The notes under the pieces are model-generated. The model was not told where the DNA came from. It worked only from the letters and a program-made list of their open reading frames with translations, and made no database searches. A stretch of DNA of 64,000 bases. It comes from Amblyomma americanum (Eukaryota > Arthropoda > Arachnida > Ixodida > Ixodidae). The stretch spans positions 143,928,121 to 143,992,120 of the forward strand of contig NC_135504.1 of NCBI RefSeq assembly GCF_052857255.1, given 5' to 3'. The translations under genes and the position numbers were made by a program. Numbering within the stretch: the stretch's first letter is position 1; each line of letters begins with the position of its first letter. This document shows positions 35,500 to 47,045 of the stretch, in pieces.

Positions 35500-35832
35500 T
35501 TGTTTTGAGCCGGAATACAAGTTTTCGTGCAGTTCTGAGAGAAAAAGTTTACACCTTTCTCTTGTCTACTCTTCGACGAGTTTACTGTAAAATCGATGCT
35601 CGTGAATCTTGCTAGTTTCGATCTAAAACGATGTATTCCGTTGTTTTGAGCCGGAATACAAGTTTTCGCGCAGTTCTGAGAAAAAAAAGTTTACACCTTT
35701 CTCTCGTCTACTCTTCGACGACTTGTAAAATCGATGCTCGTGAATCTTGCTAGTTTCGATCTAAAACGATGTATCCCGTTTTTTTGAGCCGGTATACAAG
35801 TTCTCGCGCAGTTCTGAGAAAAAAGTTTACAC

Positions 35833-37062
35833 CTTTCCCTCGTGTACTCATCGACGACTTGTAAAAGCGATGCTTGTGAATCTTGCTAGTTTCGATCTAA
35901 AACGATGTATCCCGTTGTTTTGAGCCGGAATACAAGTTTTCGTGCAGTTCTGAGAGAAAAAGTTTACACCTTTCTCTCGTCTACTCTTCGAGGACTTGTA
36001 AAATCGATGCTCGTGAATCTTGCTAGTTTCGATTTAAACGATGAATCCTGTTGTTTTGAGCCGGAATACAAGTTTTCGCGCAGTTCTGAGAGAAAAAGTT
36101 TACACCTTTCTCTCGTCTACTCTTCGACGACTTGTAAAATCGATGCTCGTGAATCTTGCTCGTTTCGATCTAAAACGATGTATCCCGTTGTTTTGAGCCG
36201 GAATACAAGTTTTCGTGCAGTTCTGAAAGAAAAAGTTTACACCTTTCTCTCGTCTACTCTTCGACGAGTTGTAAAATCGATGCTCGTGAATCTTGCTAGT
36301 TTCGATCTAAAACGATGTATTCCGTTGTTTTGAGCCGGAATATAAGTTTTCGCGCAGTTCTGAGAAAAAAAGTTTACACCTTTCTCTCGTCTACTCTTCG
36401 ACGACTTGTAAAATCGATGCTCGTGAATCTTGCTAGTTTCGATCTAAAACGATGTATCCCGTTTTTTTGAGCCGGAATACAAGTTTTCGTGCAGTTCTGA
36501 GAGAAAAAGTTTACACCTTTCTCTCGTCTACTCTTCGAGGACTTGTAAAATCGATGCTCGTGAATCTTGCTCGTTTCGATCTAAAACGATGTATCCCGTT
36601 GTTTTGAGCCGGAATACAAGTTTTCGCGCAGTTCTGAGAGAAAAAGTTTACAATTTTCTCTCGTCCTCTCGTCGACGACTTGTAAAATCGATGCTCGTGA
36701 ATCTTGCTAGTTTCGATCTAAAACGATGTATTCCGTTGTTTTGAGCCGGAATACAAGTTTTCGCGCAGTTCTGAGAGAAAAAGTTTACACCTTTCTCTCG
36801 TCTACTCTTCGACGACTTGTAAAATCAATGCTCGTGAATCTTGCTAGTTTCGATCTACAACGATGTATCTCGTTGTTTTGAGCTGGAATACAAGTTTTCG
36901 CGCAGTTCTGAGAGAAAAAGTTTACACCTTTCTCTCGTCTACTCTTCGACGACTTGTAAAATCGATGCTCGTGAACTTGCTAGTTTCGATCTAAAACGAT
37001 GTATCCCGTTGTTTTGAGCCGGAATACAAGTTTTCGTGCAGTTCTGAGAGAAAAAGTTTACA
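35833..37062. repeat. Mixed segment between P-type monomer at 35832 and the 9-mer HOR
   Basis: About nine monomers with TTGCTCGTTTCG, CTGAAAGAAAAAG, GGAATATAAG, ACAATTTTCTC with CGTCCTCTCG (36660) and a 1-bp deletion, GTGAACTTGC (36971). The CTGAAAG plus AATATAAG pair of variants returns at 47.3 and 48.8 kb, so this module was copied about 11 kb away. Confidence 0.75.
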
Positions 37063-39518
37063 CCTTTCTACTCTTCGACGACTTGTAAAATCGATGCTCG
37101 TGAATCTTGCTAGTTTCGATCTAAAACGATGTATTCCGTTGTTTTGAGCCGGAATACAAGTTTTCGCGCAGTTCTGAGAGAAAAAGTTTACACCTTTCTC
37201 TCGTCTACTCTTCGACGACTTGTAAAATCAATGCTCGTGAATCTTGCTAGTTTCAATCTACAACGATGTATCTCGTTGTTTTGAGCTGGAATACAAGTTT
37301 TCGCGCAGTTCTGAGAGAAAAAGTTTACACCTTTCTCTCGTCTACTCTTCGACGACTTGTAAAATCGATGCTCGTGAATCTTGCTAGTTTCAATCTAAAA
37401 CGATGTATCCCGTTGTTTTGAGCCGGAATACAAGTTTTCGTGCAGTTCTGAGAGAAAAAGTTTAAACCTTTCTCTCGTCTACTCTTCGAGGACTTGTAAA
37501 ATCGATGCTCGTGAATCTTGCTAGTTTCGATCTAAAACGATGTAACCCGTTGTTCTGTGCCGGAATACAAGTTCTGGCGCAGTTCTGAGAGAAAACGTTT
37601 ACACCTTTCTCTCGTCTACTCTTCGAGGACTTGTAAAATCGATGCTCGTGAATCTTGCTAGTTTCGATCTAAAACGATGAATCCCGTTGTCTTGAGCCGG
37701 AATACAAGTTTTCGCGCAGTTCTGAGAGAAAAAGTTTACAGCTTTCTCTCGTCTACTCTTCGACGACTTGTAAAATCGATGCTCGTGAATCTTGCTAGTT
37801 TCGATCTAAAACGATGTATCCTGTTGTTTTGAGCCGGAATACAAGTTTTCGTGCAGTTCTGAGAGAAAAAGTTTACACCTTTCTCTTGTCTACTCTTCGA
37901 CGAGTTTACTGTAAAATCGATACTCGTGAATCTTGCTAGTTTCGATCTAAAACGATGTATTCCGTTGTTTTGAGCCGGAATACAAGTTTTCGCGCAGTTC
38001 TGAGAAAAAAAGTTTACACCTTTCTCTCGTCTACTCTTCGACGACTTGTAAAATCGATGCTCGTGAATCTTGCTAGTTTCGATCTAAAACGATGTATCCC
38101 GTTTTTTTGAGCCGGTATACAAGTTCTCGCGCAGTTCTGAGAAAAAAGTTTACACCTTTCCCTCGTGTACTCATCGACGACTTGTAAAAGCGATGCTTGT
38201 GAATCTTGCTAGTTTCGATCTAAAACGATGTATCCCGTTGTTTTGAGCCGGAATACAAGTTTTCGTGCAGTTCTGAGAGAAAAAGTTTACACCTTTCTAC
38301 TCTTCGACGACTTGTAAAATCGATGCTCGTGAATCTTGCTAGTTTCGATCTAAAACGATGTATTCCGTTGTTTTGAGCCGGAATACAAGTTTTCGCGCAG
38401 TTCTGAGAGAAAAAGTTTACCTTTCTCTCGTCTACTCTTCGACGACTTGTAAAATTAATGCTCGTGAATCTTGCTAGTTTCAATCTACAACGATGTATCT
38501 CGTTGTTTTGAGCTGGAATACAAGTTTTCGCGCAGTTCTGAGAGAAAAAGTTTACACCTTTCTCTCGTCTACTCTTCGACGACTTGTAAAATCGATGCTC
38601 GTGAATCTTGCAAGTTTCGATCTAAAACGATGTATCCCGTTGTTTTGAGCCGGAATACAAGTTTTCGTGCAGTTCTGAGAGAAAAAGTTTAAACCTTTCT
38701 CTCGTCTACTCTTCGAGGACTTGTAAAATCGATGCTCGTGAATCTTGCTAGTTTCGATCTAAAACGATGTAACCCGTTGTTCTGAGCCGGATTACAAGTT
38801 CTGACGCAGTTCTGAGAGAAAACGTTTACACCTTTCTCTCGTCTACTCTTCGAGGACTTGTAAAATCGATGCTCGTGAATCTTGCTAGTTTCGATCTAAA
38901 ACGATGAATCCCGTTGTTTTGAGCCGGAATACAAGTTTTCGCGCAGTTCTGAGAGAAAAAGTTTACACCTTTCTCTCGTCTACTCTTCGACGACTTGTAA
39001 AATCGATGCTCGTGAATCTTGCTAGTTTCGATCTAAAACGATGTATCCTGTTGTTTTGAGCCGGAATACAAGTTTTCGTGCAGTTCTGAGAGAAAAAGTT
39101 TACACCTTTCTCTTGTCTACTCTTCGACGAGTTTACTGTAAAATCGATACTCGTGAATCTTGCTAGTTTCGATCTAAAACGATGTATTCCGTTGTTTTGA
39201 GACGGAATACAAGTTTTCGCGCAGTTCTGAGAAAAAAAGTTTACACCTTTCTCTCGTCTACTCTTCGACGACTTGTAAAATCGATGCTCGTGAATCTTGC
39301 TAGTTTCGATCTAAAACGATGTATCCCGTTTTTTTGAGCCGGTATACAAGTTCTCGCGCAGTTCTGAGAAAAAAGTTTACACCTTTCCCTCGTGTACTCA
39401 TCGACGACTTGTAAAAGCGATGCTTGTGAATCTTGCTAGTTTCGATCTAAAACGATGTATCCCGTTGTTTTGAGCCGGAATACAAGTTTTCGTGCAGTTC
39501 TGAGAGAAAAAGTTTACA
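37063..39518. repeat. Tandem 9-mer HOR, two units of 1229 and 1227 bp
   Basis: Units start at monomers carrying a 7-bp deletion (CCTTTCTACTC) at 37063 and 38292. Order of monomers: short start with TATTCCG; CAATG with GCTGGAATAC; TATCCCG; GTTTAAACC with GTAACCCG; GAATCCCG; TATCCTG; CTTGTC with the GAGTTTACTG insertion; CGTTTTTTTGAG; P-type. The 2-bp difference comes from TTTACCTTTC at 38416, a deletion of AC. The second unit has GCCGGATTAC at 38786, which later units inherit. Confidence 0.86.
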
Positions 39519-40195
39519 CCTTTCTACTCTTCGACGACTTGTAAAATCGATGCTCGTGAATCTTGCTAGTTTCGATCTAAAACGATGTATTCCGTTGTTT
39601 TGAGCCGGAATACAAGTTTTCGCGCAGTTCTGAGAGAAAAAGTTTACACCTTTCTCTCGTCTACTCTTCGACGACTTGTAAAATCAATGCTCGTGAATCT
39701 TGCTAGTTTCAATCTACAACGATGTATCTCGTTGTTTTGAGCTGGAATACAAGTTTTCGCGCAGTTCTGAGAGAAAAAGTTTACACCTTTCTCTCGTCTA
39801 CTCTTCGACGACTTGTAAAATCGATGCTCGTGAATCTTGCTAGTTTCGATCTAAAACGATGTATCCCGTTGTTTTGAGCCGGAATACAAGTTTTCGTGCA
39901 GTTCTGAGAGAAAAAGTTTAAACCTTTCTCTCGTCTACTCTTCGAGGACTTGTAAAATCGATGCTCGTGAATCTTGCTAGTTTCGATCTAAAACGATGTA
40001 TCCCGTTTTTTTGAGCCGGTATACAAGTTCTCGCGCAGTTCTGAGAAAAAAGTTTACACTTTTCCCTCGTGTACTCATCGACGACTTGTAAAAGCGATGC
40101 TTGTGAATCTTGCTAGTTTCGATCTAAAACGATGTATCCCGTTGTTTTGAGCCGGAATACAAGTTTTCGTGCAGTTCTGAGAGAAAAAGTTTACA
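39519..40195. repeat. 677-bp internally deleted derivative of the 9-mer
   Basis: Starts like the preceding 9-mer units (CCTTTCTACTC) and follows the same order to the GTTTAAACC monomer, then jumps to CGTTTTTTTGAG and the P-type monomer at 40059. Four monomers are missing, including the insertion-bearing one; 1229 minus 677 is 552 bp, equal to four monomers plus the 4-bp insertion. Confidence 0.85.
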
Positions 40196-41424
40196 CCTTT
40201 CTACTCTTCGACGACTTGTAAAATCGATGCTCGTGAATCTTGCTAGTTTCGATCTAAAACGATGTATTCCGTTGTTTTGAGCCGGAATACAAGTTTTCGC
40301 GCAGTTCTGAGAGAAAAAGTTTACACCTTTCTCTCGTCTACTCTTCGACGACTTGTAAAATCAATGCTCGTGAATCTTGCTAGTTTCAATCTACAACGAT
40401 GTATCTCGTTGTTTTGAGCTGGAATACAAGTTTTCGCGCAGTTCTGAGAGAAAAAGTTTACACCTTTCTCTCGTCTACTCTTCGACGACTTGTAAAATCG
40501 ATGCTCGTGAATCTTGCTAGTTTCGATTTAAAACGATGAATCCCGTTGTTTTGAGCCGGAATACAAGTTTTCGCGCAGTTCTGAGAGAAAAAGTTTACAC
40601 CTTTCTCTCGTCTACTCTTCGACGACTTGTAAAATCGATGCTCGTGAATCTTGCTAGTTTCGATCTAAAACGATGTATCCTGTTGTTTTGAGCCGGAATA
40701 CAAGTTTTCGTGCAGTTCTGAGAGAAAAAGTTTACACCTTTCTCTTGTCTACTCTTCGACGAGTTTACTGTAAACTCGATACTCGTGAATCTTGCTAGTT
40801 TCGATCTAAAACGATGTATTCCGTTGTTTTGAGCCGGAATACAAGTTTTCGCGCAGTTCTGAGAGAAAAAGTTTACACCTTTCTCTCGTCTACTCTTCGA
40901 CGACTTGTAAAATCAATGCTCGTGAATCTTGCTAGTTTCAATCTACAACGATGTATCTCGTTGTTTTGAGCTGGAATACAAGTTTTCGCGCAGTTCTGAG
41001 AGAAAAAGTTTACACCTTTCTCTCGTCTACTCTTCGACGACTTGTAAAATCGATGCTCGTGAATCTTGCTAGTTTCGATCTAAAACGATGTATCCCGTTG
41101 TTTTGAGCCGGAATACAAGTTTTCGTGCAGTTCTGAGAGAAAAAGTTTAAACCTTTCTCTCGTCTACTCTTCGAGAACTTGTAAAATCGATGCTCGTGAA
41201 TCTTGCTAGTTTCGATCTAAAACGATGTATCCCGTTTTTTTGAGCCGGTATACAAGTTCTCGTGCAGTTCTGAGAAAAAAGTTTACACCTTTCCCTCGTG
41301 TACTCATCGACGAATTGTAAAAGCGATGCTTGTGAATCTTGCTAGTTTCGATCTAAAACGATGTATCCCGTTGTTTTGAGCCGGAATACAAGTTTTCGTG
41401 CAGTTCTGAGAGAAAAAGTTTACA
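40196..41424. repeat. 1229-bp unit with the same length as the 9-mer but a different order
   Basis: Nine monomers, but the composition differs: the TATTCCG and CAATG/GCTGG pair occurs twice (40265 and 40403; 40814 and 40951), and the GTAACCCG monomer is absent. It also has GTAAACTCG next to the insertion (40771). The length matches its neighbours by coincidence of monomer number, so spacing alone would misclassify it. Confidence 0.82.
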
Positions 41425-43792
41425 CCTTTCTACTCTTCGACGACTTGTAAAATCGATGCTCGTGAATCTTGCTAGTTTCGATCTAAAACGATGTATTCCG
41501 TTGTTTTGAGCCGGAATACAAGTTTTCGCACAGTTCTGAGAGAAAAAGTTTACACCTTTCTCTCGTCTACTCTTCGACGACTTGTAAAATCAATGCTCGT
41601 GAATCTTGCTAGTTTCAATCTACAACGATGTATCTCGTTGTTTTGAGCTGGAATACAAGTTTTCGCGCAGTTCTGAGAGAAAAAGTTTACACCTTTCTCT
41701 CGTCTACTCTTCGACGACTTGTAAAATCGATGCTCGTGAATCTTGCTAGTTTCGATCTAAAACGATGTATCCCGTTGTTTTGAGCCGGAATACAAGTTTT
41801 CGTGCAGTTTTGAGAGAAAAAGTTTAAACCTTTCTCTCGTCTACTCTTCGAGGACTTGTAAAATCGATGCTCGTGAATCTTGCTAGTTTCGATCTAAAAC
41901 GATGTAACCCGTTGTTCTGAGCCGGATTACAAGTTCTGACGCAGCTCTGAGAGAAAACGTTTACACCTTTCTCTCGTCTACTCTTCGAGGACTTGTAAAT
42001 TCGATGCTCGTGAATCTTGCTAGTTTCGATCTAAAACGATGAATCCCGTTGTTTTGAGCCGGAATACAAGTTTTCGCGCAGTTCTGAGAGAAAAAGTTTA
42101 CACCTTTCTCTCGTCTACTCTTCGACGACTTGTAAAATCGATGCTCGTGAATCTTGCTAGTTTCGATCTAAAACGATGTATCCTGTTGTTTTGAGCCGGA
42201 ATACAAGTTTTCGTGCAGTTCTGAGAGAAAAAGTTTACACCTTTCTCTTGTCTACTCTTCGACGAGTTTACTGTAAAATCGATACTCGTGAATCTTGCTA
42301 GTTTCGATCTAAAACGATGTATTCCGTTGTTTTGAGCCGGAATACAAGTTTTCGCGCAGTTCTGAGAAAAAAAGTTTACACCTTTCTCTCGTCTACTCTT
42401 CGACGACTTGTAAAATCGATGCTCGTGAATCTTGCTAGTTTCGATCTAAAACGATGTATCCCGTTTTTTTGAGCCGGTATAGAAGTTCTCGCGCAGTTCT
42501 GAGAAAAAAGTTTACACCTTTCCCTCGTGTACTCATCGACGACTTGTAAAAGCGACGCTTGTGAATCTTGCTAGTTTCGATCTAAAACGATGTATCCCGT
42601 TGTTTTGAGCCGGAATACAAGTTTTCGTGCAGTTCTGAGAGAAAAAGTTTACACCTTTCTCTCGTCTACTCTTCGACGACTTGTAAAATCGATGCTCGTG
42701 AATCTTGCTAGTTTCGATCTAAAACGATGTATCCCGTTGTTTTGAGCCGGAATACAAGTTTTCGTGCAGTTCTGAGAGAAAAAGTTTAAACCTTTCTCTC
42801 GTCTACTCTTCGAGGACTTGTAAAATCGATGCTCGTGAATCTTGCTAGTTTCGATCTAAAACGATGTAACCCGTTGTTCTGAGCCGGATTACAAGTTCTG
42901 ACGCAGCTCTGAGAGAAAACGTTTACACCTTTCTCTCGTCTACTCTTCGAGGACTTGTAAAATCGATGCTCGTGAATCTTGCTAGTTTCGATCTAAAACG
43001 ATGAATCCCGTTGTTTTGAGCCGGAATACAAGTTTTCGCGCAGTTCTGAGAGAAAAAGTTTACACCTTTCTCTCGTCTACTCTTCGACGACTTGTAAAAT
43101 CGATGCTCGTGAATCTTGCTAGTTTCGATCTAAAACGATGTATCCCGTTTTTTTGAGCCGGTATACAAGTTCTCGCGCAGTTCTGAGAAAAAAGTTTACA
43201 CCTTTCCCTCGTGTACTCATCGACGACTTGTAAAAGCGACGCTTGTGAATCTTGCTAGTTTCAATCTAAAACGATGTATCCCGTTGTTTTGAGCCGGAAT
43301 ACAAGTTTTCGTGCAGTTCTGAGAGAAAAAGTTTACACCTTTCTCTCGTCTACTCTTCGAGGACTTGTAAAATCGATGCTCGTGAATCTTGCTAGTTTCG
43401 ATCTAAAACGATGAATCCTGTTGTTTTGAGCCGGAATACAAGTTTTCGCGCAGTTCTGAGAGAAAAAGTTTACACCTTTCTCTCGTCTACTCTTCGACGA
43501 CTTGTAAAATCAATGCTCGTGAATCTTGCTAGTTTCAATCTACAACGATGTATCTCGTTGTTTTGAGCTGGAATACAAGTTTTCGCGCAGTTCTGAGAGA
43601 AAAAGTTTACACCTTTCTCTCGTCTACTCTTCGACGACTTGTAAAATCGATGCTCGTGAATCTTGCTAGTTTCGATCTAAAACGATGTATCCCGTTGTTT
43701 TGAGCCGGAATACAAGTTTTCGTGCAGTTCTGAGAGAAAAAGTTTAAACCTTTCTCTCGTCTACTCTTCGAGGACTTGTAAAATCGATGCTC
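41425..43792. repeat. 9-mer unit followed by shortened units
   Basis: Starts with the last 7-bp-deleted monomer of this zone and includes the GCCGGATTAC plus GCAGCTCTGAG variants at 41921 and, 962 bp later, at 42883. P-type monomers at 42517 and 43201 are only 684 bp (5 monomers) apart and share GCGACGCTTG, so a tandem duplication with internal loss is likely here. Confidence 0.8.
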
Positions 43793-45990
43793 GTGAATCT
43801 TGCTAGTTTCGATCTAAAACGATGTAACCCGTTGTTCTGAGCCGGAATACAAGTTCTGACGCAGTTCTGAGAGAAAACGTTTACACCTTTCTCTCGTCTA
43901 CTCTTCGAGGACTTGTAAAATCGATGCTCGTGAATCTTGCTAGTTTCGATCTAAAACGATGAATCCCGTTGTTTTGAGCCGGAATACAAGTTTTCGCGCA
44001 GTTCTGAGAGAAAAAGTTTACACCTTTCTCTCGTCTACTCTTCGACGACTTGTAAAATCGATGCTCGTGAATCTTGCTAGTTTCGATCTAAAACGATGTA
44101 TCCTGTTGTTTTGAGCCGGAATACAAGTTTTCGTGCAGTTCTGAGAGAAAAAGTTTACACCTTTCTCTTGTCTACTCTTCGACGAGTTTACTGTAAAATC
44201 GATGCTCGTGAATCTTGCTAGTTTCGATCTAAAACGATGTATTCCGTTGTTTTGAGCCGGAATACAAGTTTTCGCGCAGTTCTGAGAAAAAAAGTTTACA
44301 CCTTTCTCTCGTCTACTCTTCGACGACTTGTAAAATCGATGCTCGTGAATCTTGCTAGTTTCGATCTAAAACGATGTATCCCGTTTTTTTGAGCCGGTAT
44401 ACAAGTTCTCGCGCAGTTCTGAGAAAAAAAGTTTACACCTTTCTCTCGTCTACTCTTCGACGACTTGTAAAATCGATGCTCGTGAATCTTGCTAGTTTCG
44501 ATCTAAAACGATGTATCCCGTTTTTTTGAGCCGGTATACAAGTTCTCGCGCAGTTCTGAGAAAAAAGTTTACACCTTTCCCTCGTGTACTCATCGACGAC
44601 TTGTAAAAGCGGTGCTTGTGAATCTTGCTAGTTTCGATCTAAAACGATGCATCCCGTTGTTTTGAGCCGGAATACAAGTTTTCGTGCAGTTCTGAGAGAA
44701 AAAGTTTACACCTTTCTCTCGTCTACTCTTCGAGGACTTGTAAAATCGATGCTCGTGAATCTTGCTAGTTTCGATCTAAAACGATGAATCCTGTTGTTTT
44801 GAGCCGGAATACAAGTTTTCGCGCAGTTCTGAGAGAAAAAGTTTACACCTTTCTCTCGTCTACTCTTCGACGACTTGTATTATCGATGCTCGTGAATCTT
44901 GCTAGTTTCGATCTAAAACGATGTAACCCGTTGTTCTGAGCCGGAATACAAGTTCTGACGCAGTTCTGAGAGAAAACGTTTACACCTTTCTCTCGTCTAC
45001 TCTTCGAGGACTTGTAAAATCGATGCTCGTGAATCTTGCTAGTTTCGATCTAAAACGATGAATCCCGTTGTTGTGAGCCGGAATACAAGTTTTCGCGCAG
45101 TTCTGAGAGAAAAAGTTTACACCTTTCTCTCGTCTACTCTTCGACGACTTGTAAAATCGATGCTCGTGAATCTTGCTAGTTTCGATCTAAAACGATGTAT
45201 CCTGTTGTTTTGAGCCGGAATACAAGTTTTCGTGCAGTTCTGAGAGAAAAAGTTTACACCTTTCTCTTGTCTACTCTTCGACGAGTTTACTGTAAAATCG
45301 ATGCTCGTGAATCTTGCTAGTTTCGATCTAAAACGATGTATTCCGTTGTTTTGAGCCGGAATACAAGTTTTCGCGCAGTTCTGAGAAAAAAAGTTTACAC
45401 CTTTCTCTCGTCTACTCTTCGACGACTTGTAAAATCGATGCTCGTGAATCTTGCTAGTTTCAATCTAAAACGATGTATCCCGTTTTTTTGAGCCGGTATA
45501 CAAGTTCTCGCGCAGTTCTGAGAAAAAAAGTTTACACCTTTCTCTCGTCTACTCTTCGACGACTTGTAAAATCGATGCTCGTGAATCTTGCTAGTTTCGA
45601 TCTAAAACGATGTATCCCGTTTTTTTGAGCCGGTATACAAGTTCTCGCGCAGTTCTGAGAAAAAAGTTTACACCTTTCCCTCGTGTACTCATCGACGACT
45701 TGTAAAAGCGGTGCTTGTGAATCTTGCTAGTTTCGATCTAAAACGATGCATCCCGTTGTTTTGAGCCGGAATACAAGTTTTCGTGCAGTTCTGAGAGAAA
45801 AAGTTTACACCTTTCTCTCGTCTACTCTTCGAGGACTTGTAAAATCGATGCTCGTGAATCTTGCTAGTTTCGATCTAAAACGATGAATCCTGTTGTTTTG
45901 AGCCGGAATACAAGTTTTCGCGCAGTTCTGAGAGAAAAAGTTTACACCTTTCTCTCGTCTACTCTTCGACGACTTGTATTATCGATGCTC
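43793..45990. repeat. 1099-bp 8-mer HOR, tandem pair
   Basis: Two units, about 43793-44891 and 44892-45990. GTAACCCG lies at 43824 and 44923, the GAGTTTACTG insertion at 44187 and 45286, AAAAGCGGTGCTTG with GATGCATCCCG after both P-type monomers (44574 and 45673), and TTGTATTATCG at 44875 and 45974, each 1099 bp apart. Each unit has two consecutive CGTTTTTTTGAGCCGGTATAC monomers, a local doublet. Confidence 0.87.
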
Positions 45991-47045
45991 GTGAATCTTG
46001 CTAGTTTCGATCTAAAACGATGTATTCCGTTGTTTTGAGCCGGAATACAAGTTTTCGCGCAGTTCTGAGAGAAAAAGTTTACACCTTTCTCTCGTCTACT
46101 CTTCGACGACTTGTAAAATCAATGCTCGTGAATCTTGCTAGTTTCAATCTACAACGATGTATCTCGTTGTTTTGAGCTGGAATACAAGTTTTCGCGCAGT
46201 TCTGAGAGAAAAAGTTTACACCTTTCTCTCGTCTACTCTTCGACGACTTGTAAAATCGATGCTCGTGAATCTTGCTAGTTTCGATCTAAAACGATGTATC
46301 CCGTTGTTTTGAGCCGGAATACAAGTTTTCGTGCAGTTCTGAGAGAAAAAGTTTAAACCTTTCTCTCGTCTACTCTTCGAGGACTTGTAAAATCGATGCT
46401 CGTGAATCTTGCTAGTTTCGATCTAAAACGATGTAACCCGTTGTTCTGAGCCGGAATACAAGTTCTGACGCAGTTCTGAGAGAAAACGTTTACACCTTTC
46501 ACTCGTCTACTCTTCGAGGACTTGTAAAATCGATGCTCGTGAATCTTGCTAGTTTCGATCTAAAACGATGAATCCCGTTGTTTTGAGCCGGAATACAAGT
46601 TTTCGCGCAGTTCTGAGAGAAAAAGTTTACACCTTTCTCTCGTCTACTCTTCGACGACTTGTAAAATCGATGCTAGTGAATCTTGCTAGTTTCGATCTAA
46701 AACGATGTATCCTGTTGTTTTGAGCCGGAATACAAGTTTTCGTGCAGTTCTGAGAGAAAAAGTTTACACCTTTCTCTTGTCTACTCTTCGACGAGTTTAC
46801 TGTAAAATCGATGCTCGTGAATCTTGCTAGTTTCGATCTAAAACGATGTATTCCGTTGTTTTGAGCCGGAATACAAGTTTTCGCGCAGTTCTGAGAAAAA
46901 AAGTTTACACCTTTCTCTCGTCTACTCTTCGACGACTTGTAAAATCGATGCTCGTGAATCTTGCTAGTTTCGATCTAAAACGATGTATCCCGTTTTTTTG
47001 AGCCGGTATACAAGTTCTCGCGCAGTTCTGAGAAAAAAGTTTACA
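45991..47045. repeat. Transition segment into the 10/11-mer HOR
   Basis: Resumes the TATTCCG, CAATG/GCTGG, TATCCCG, GTTTAAACC, GTAACCCG, GAATCCCG, TATCCTG, insertion-bearing order of the 9-mer family. Private changes are TTTCACTCG near 46498 and GATGCTAGTG near 46670. Confidence 0.78.
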
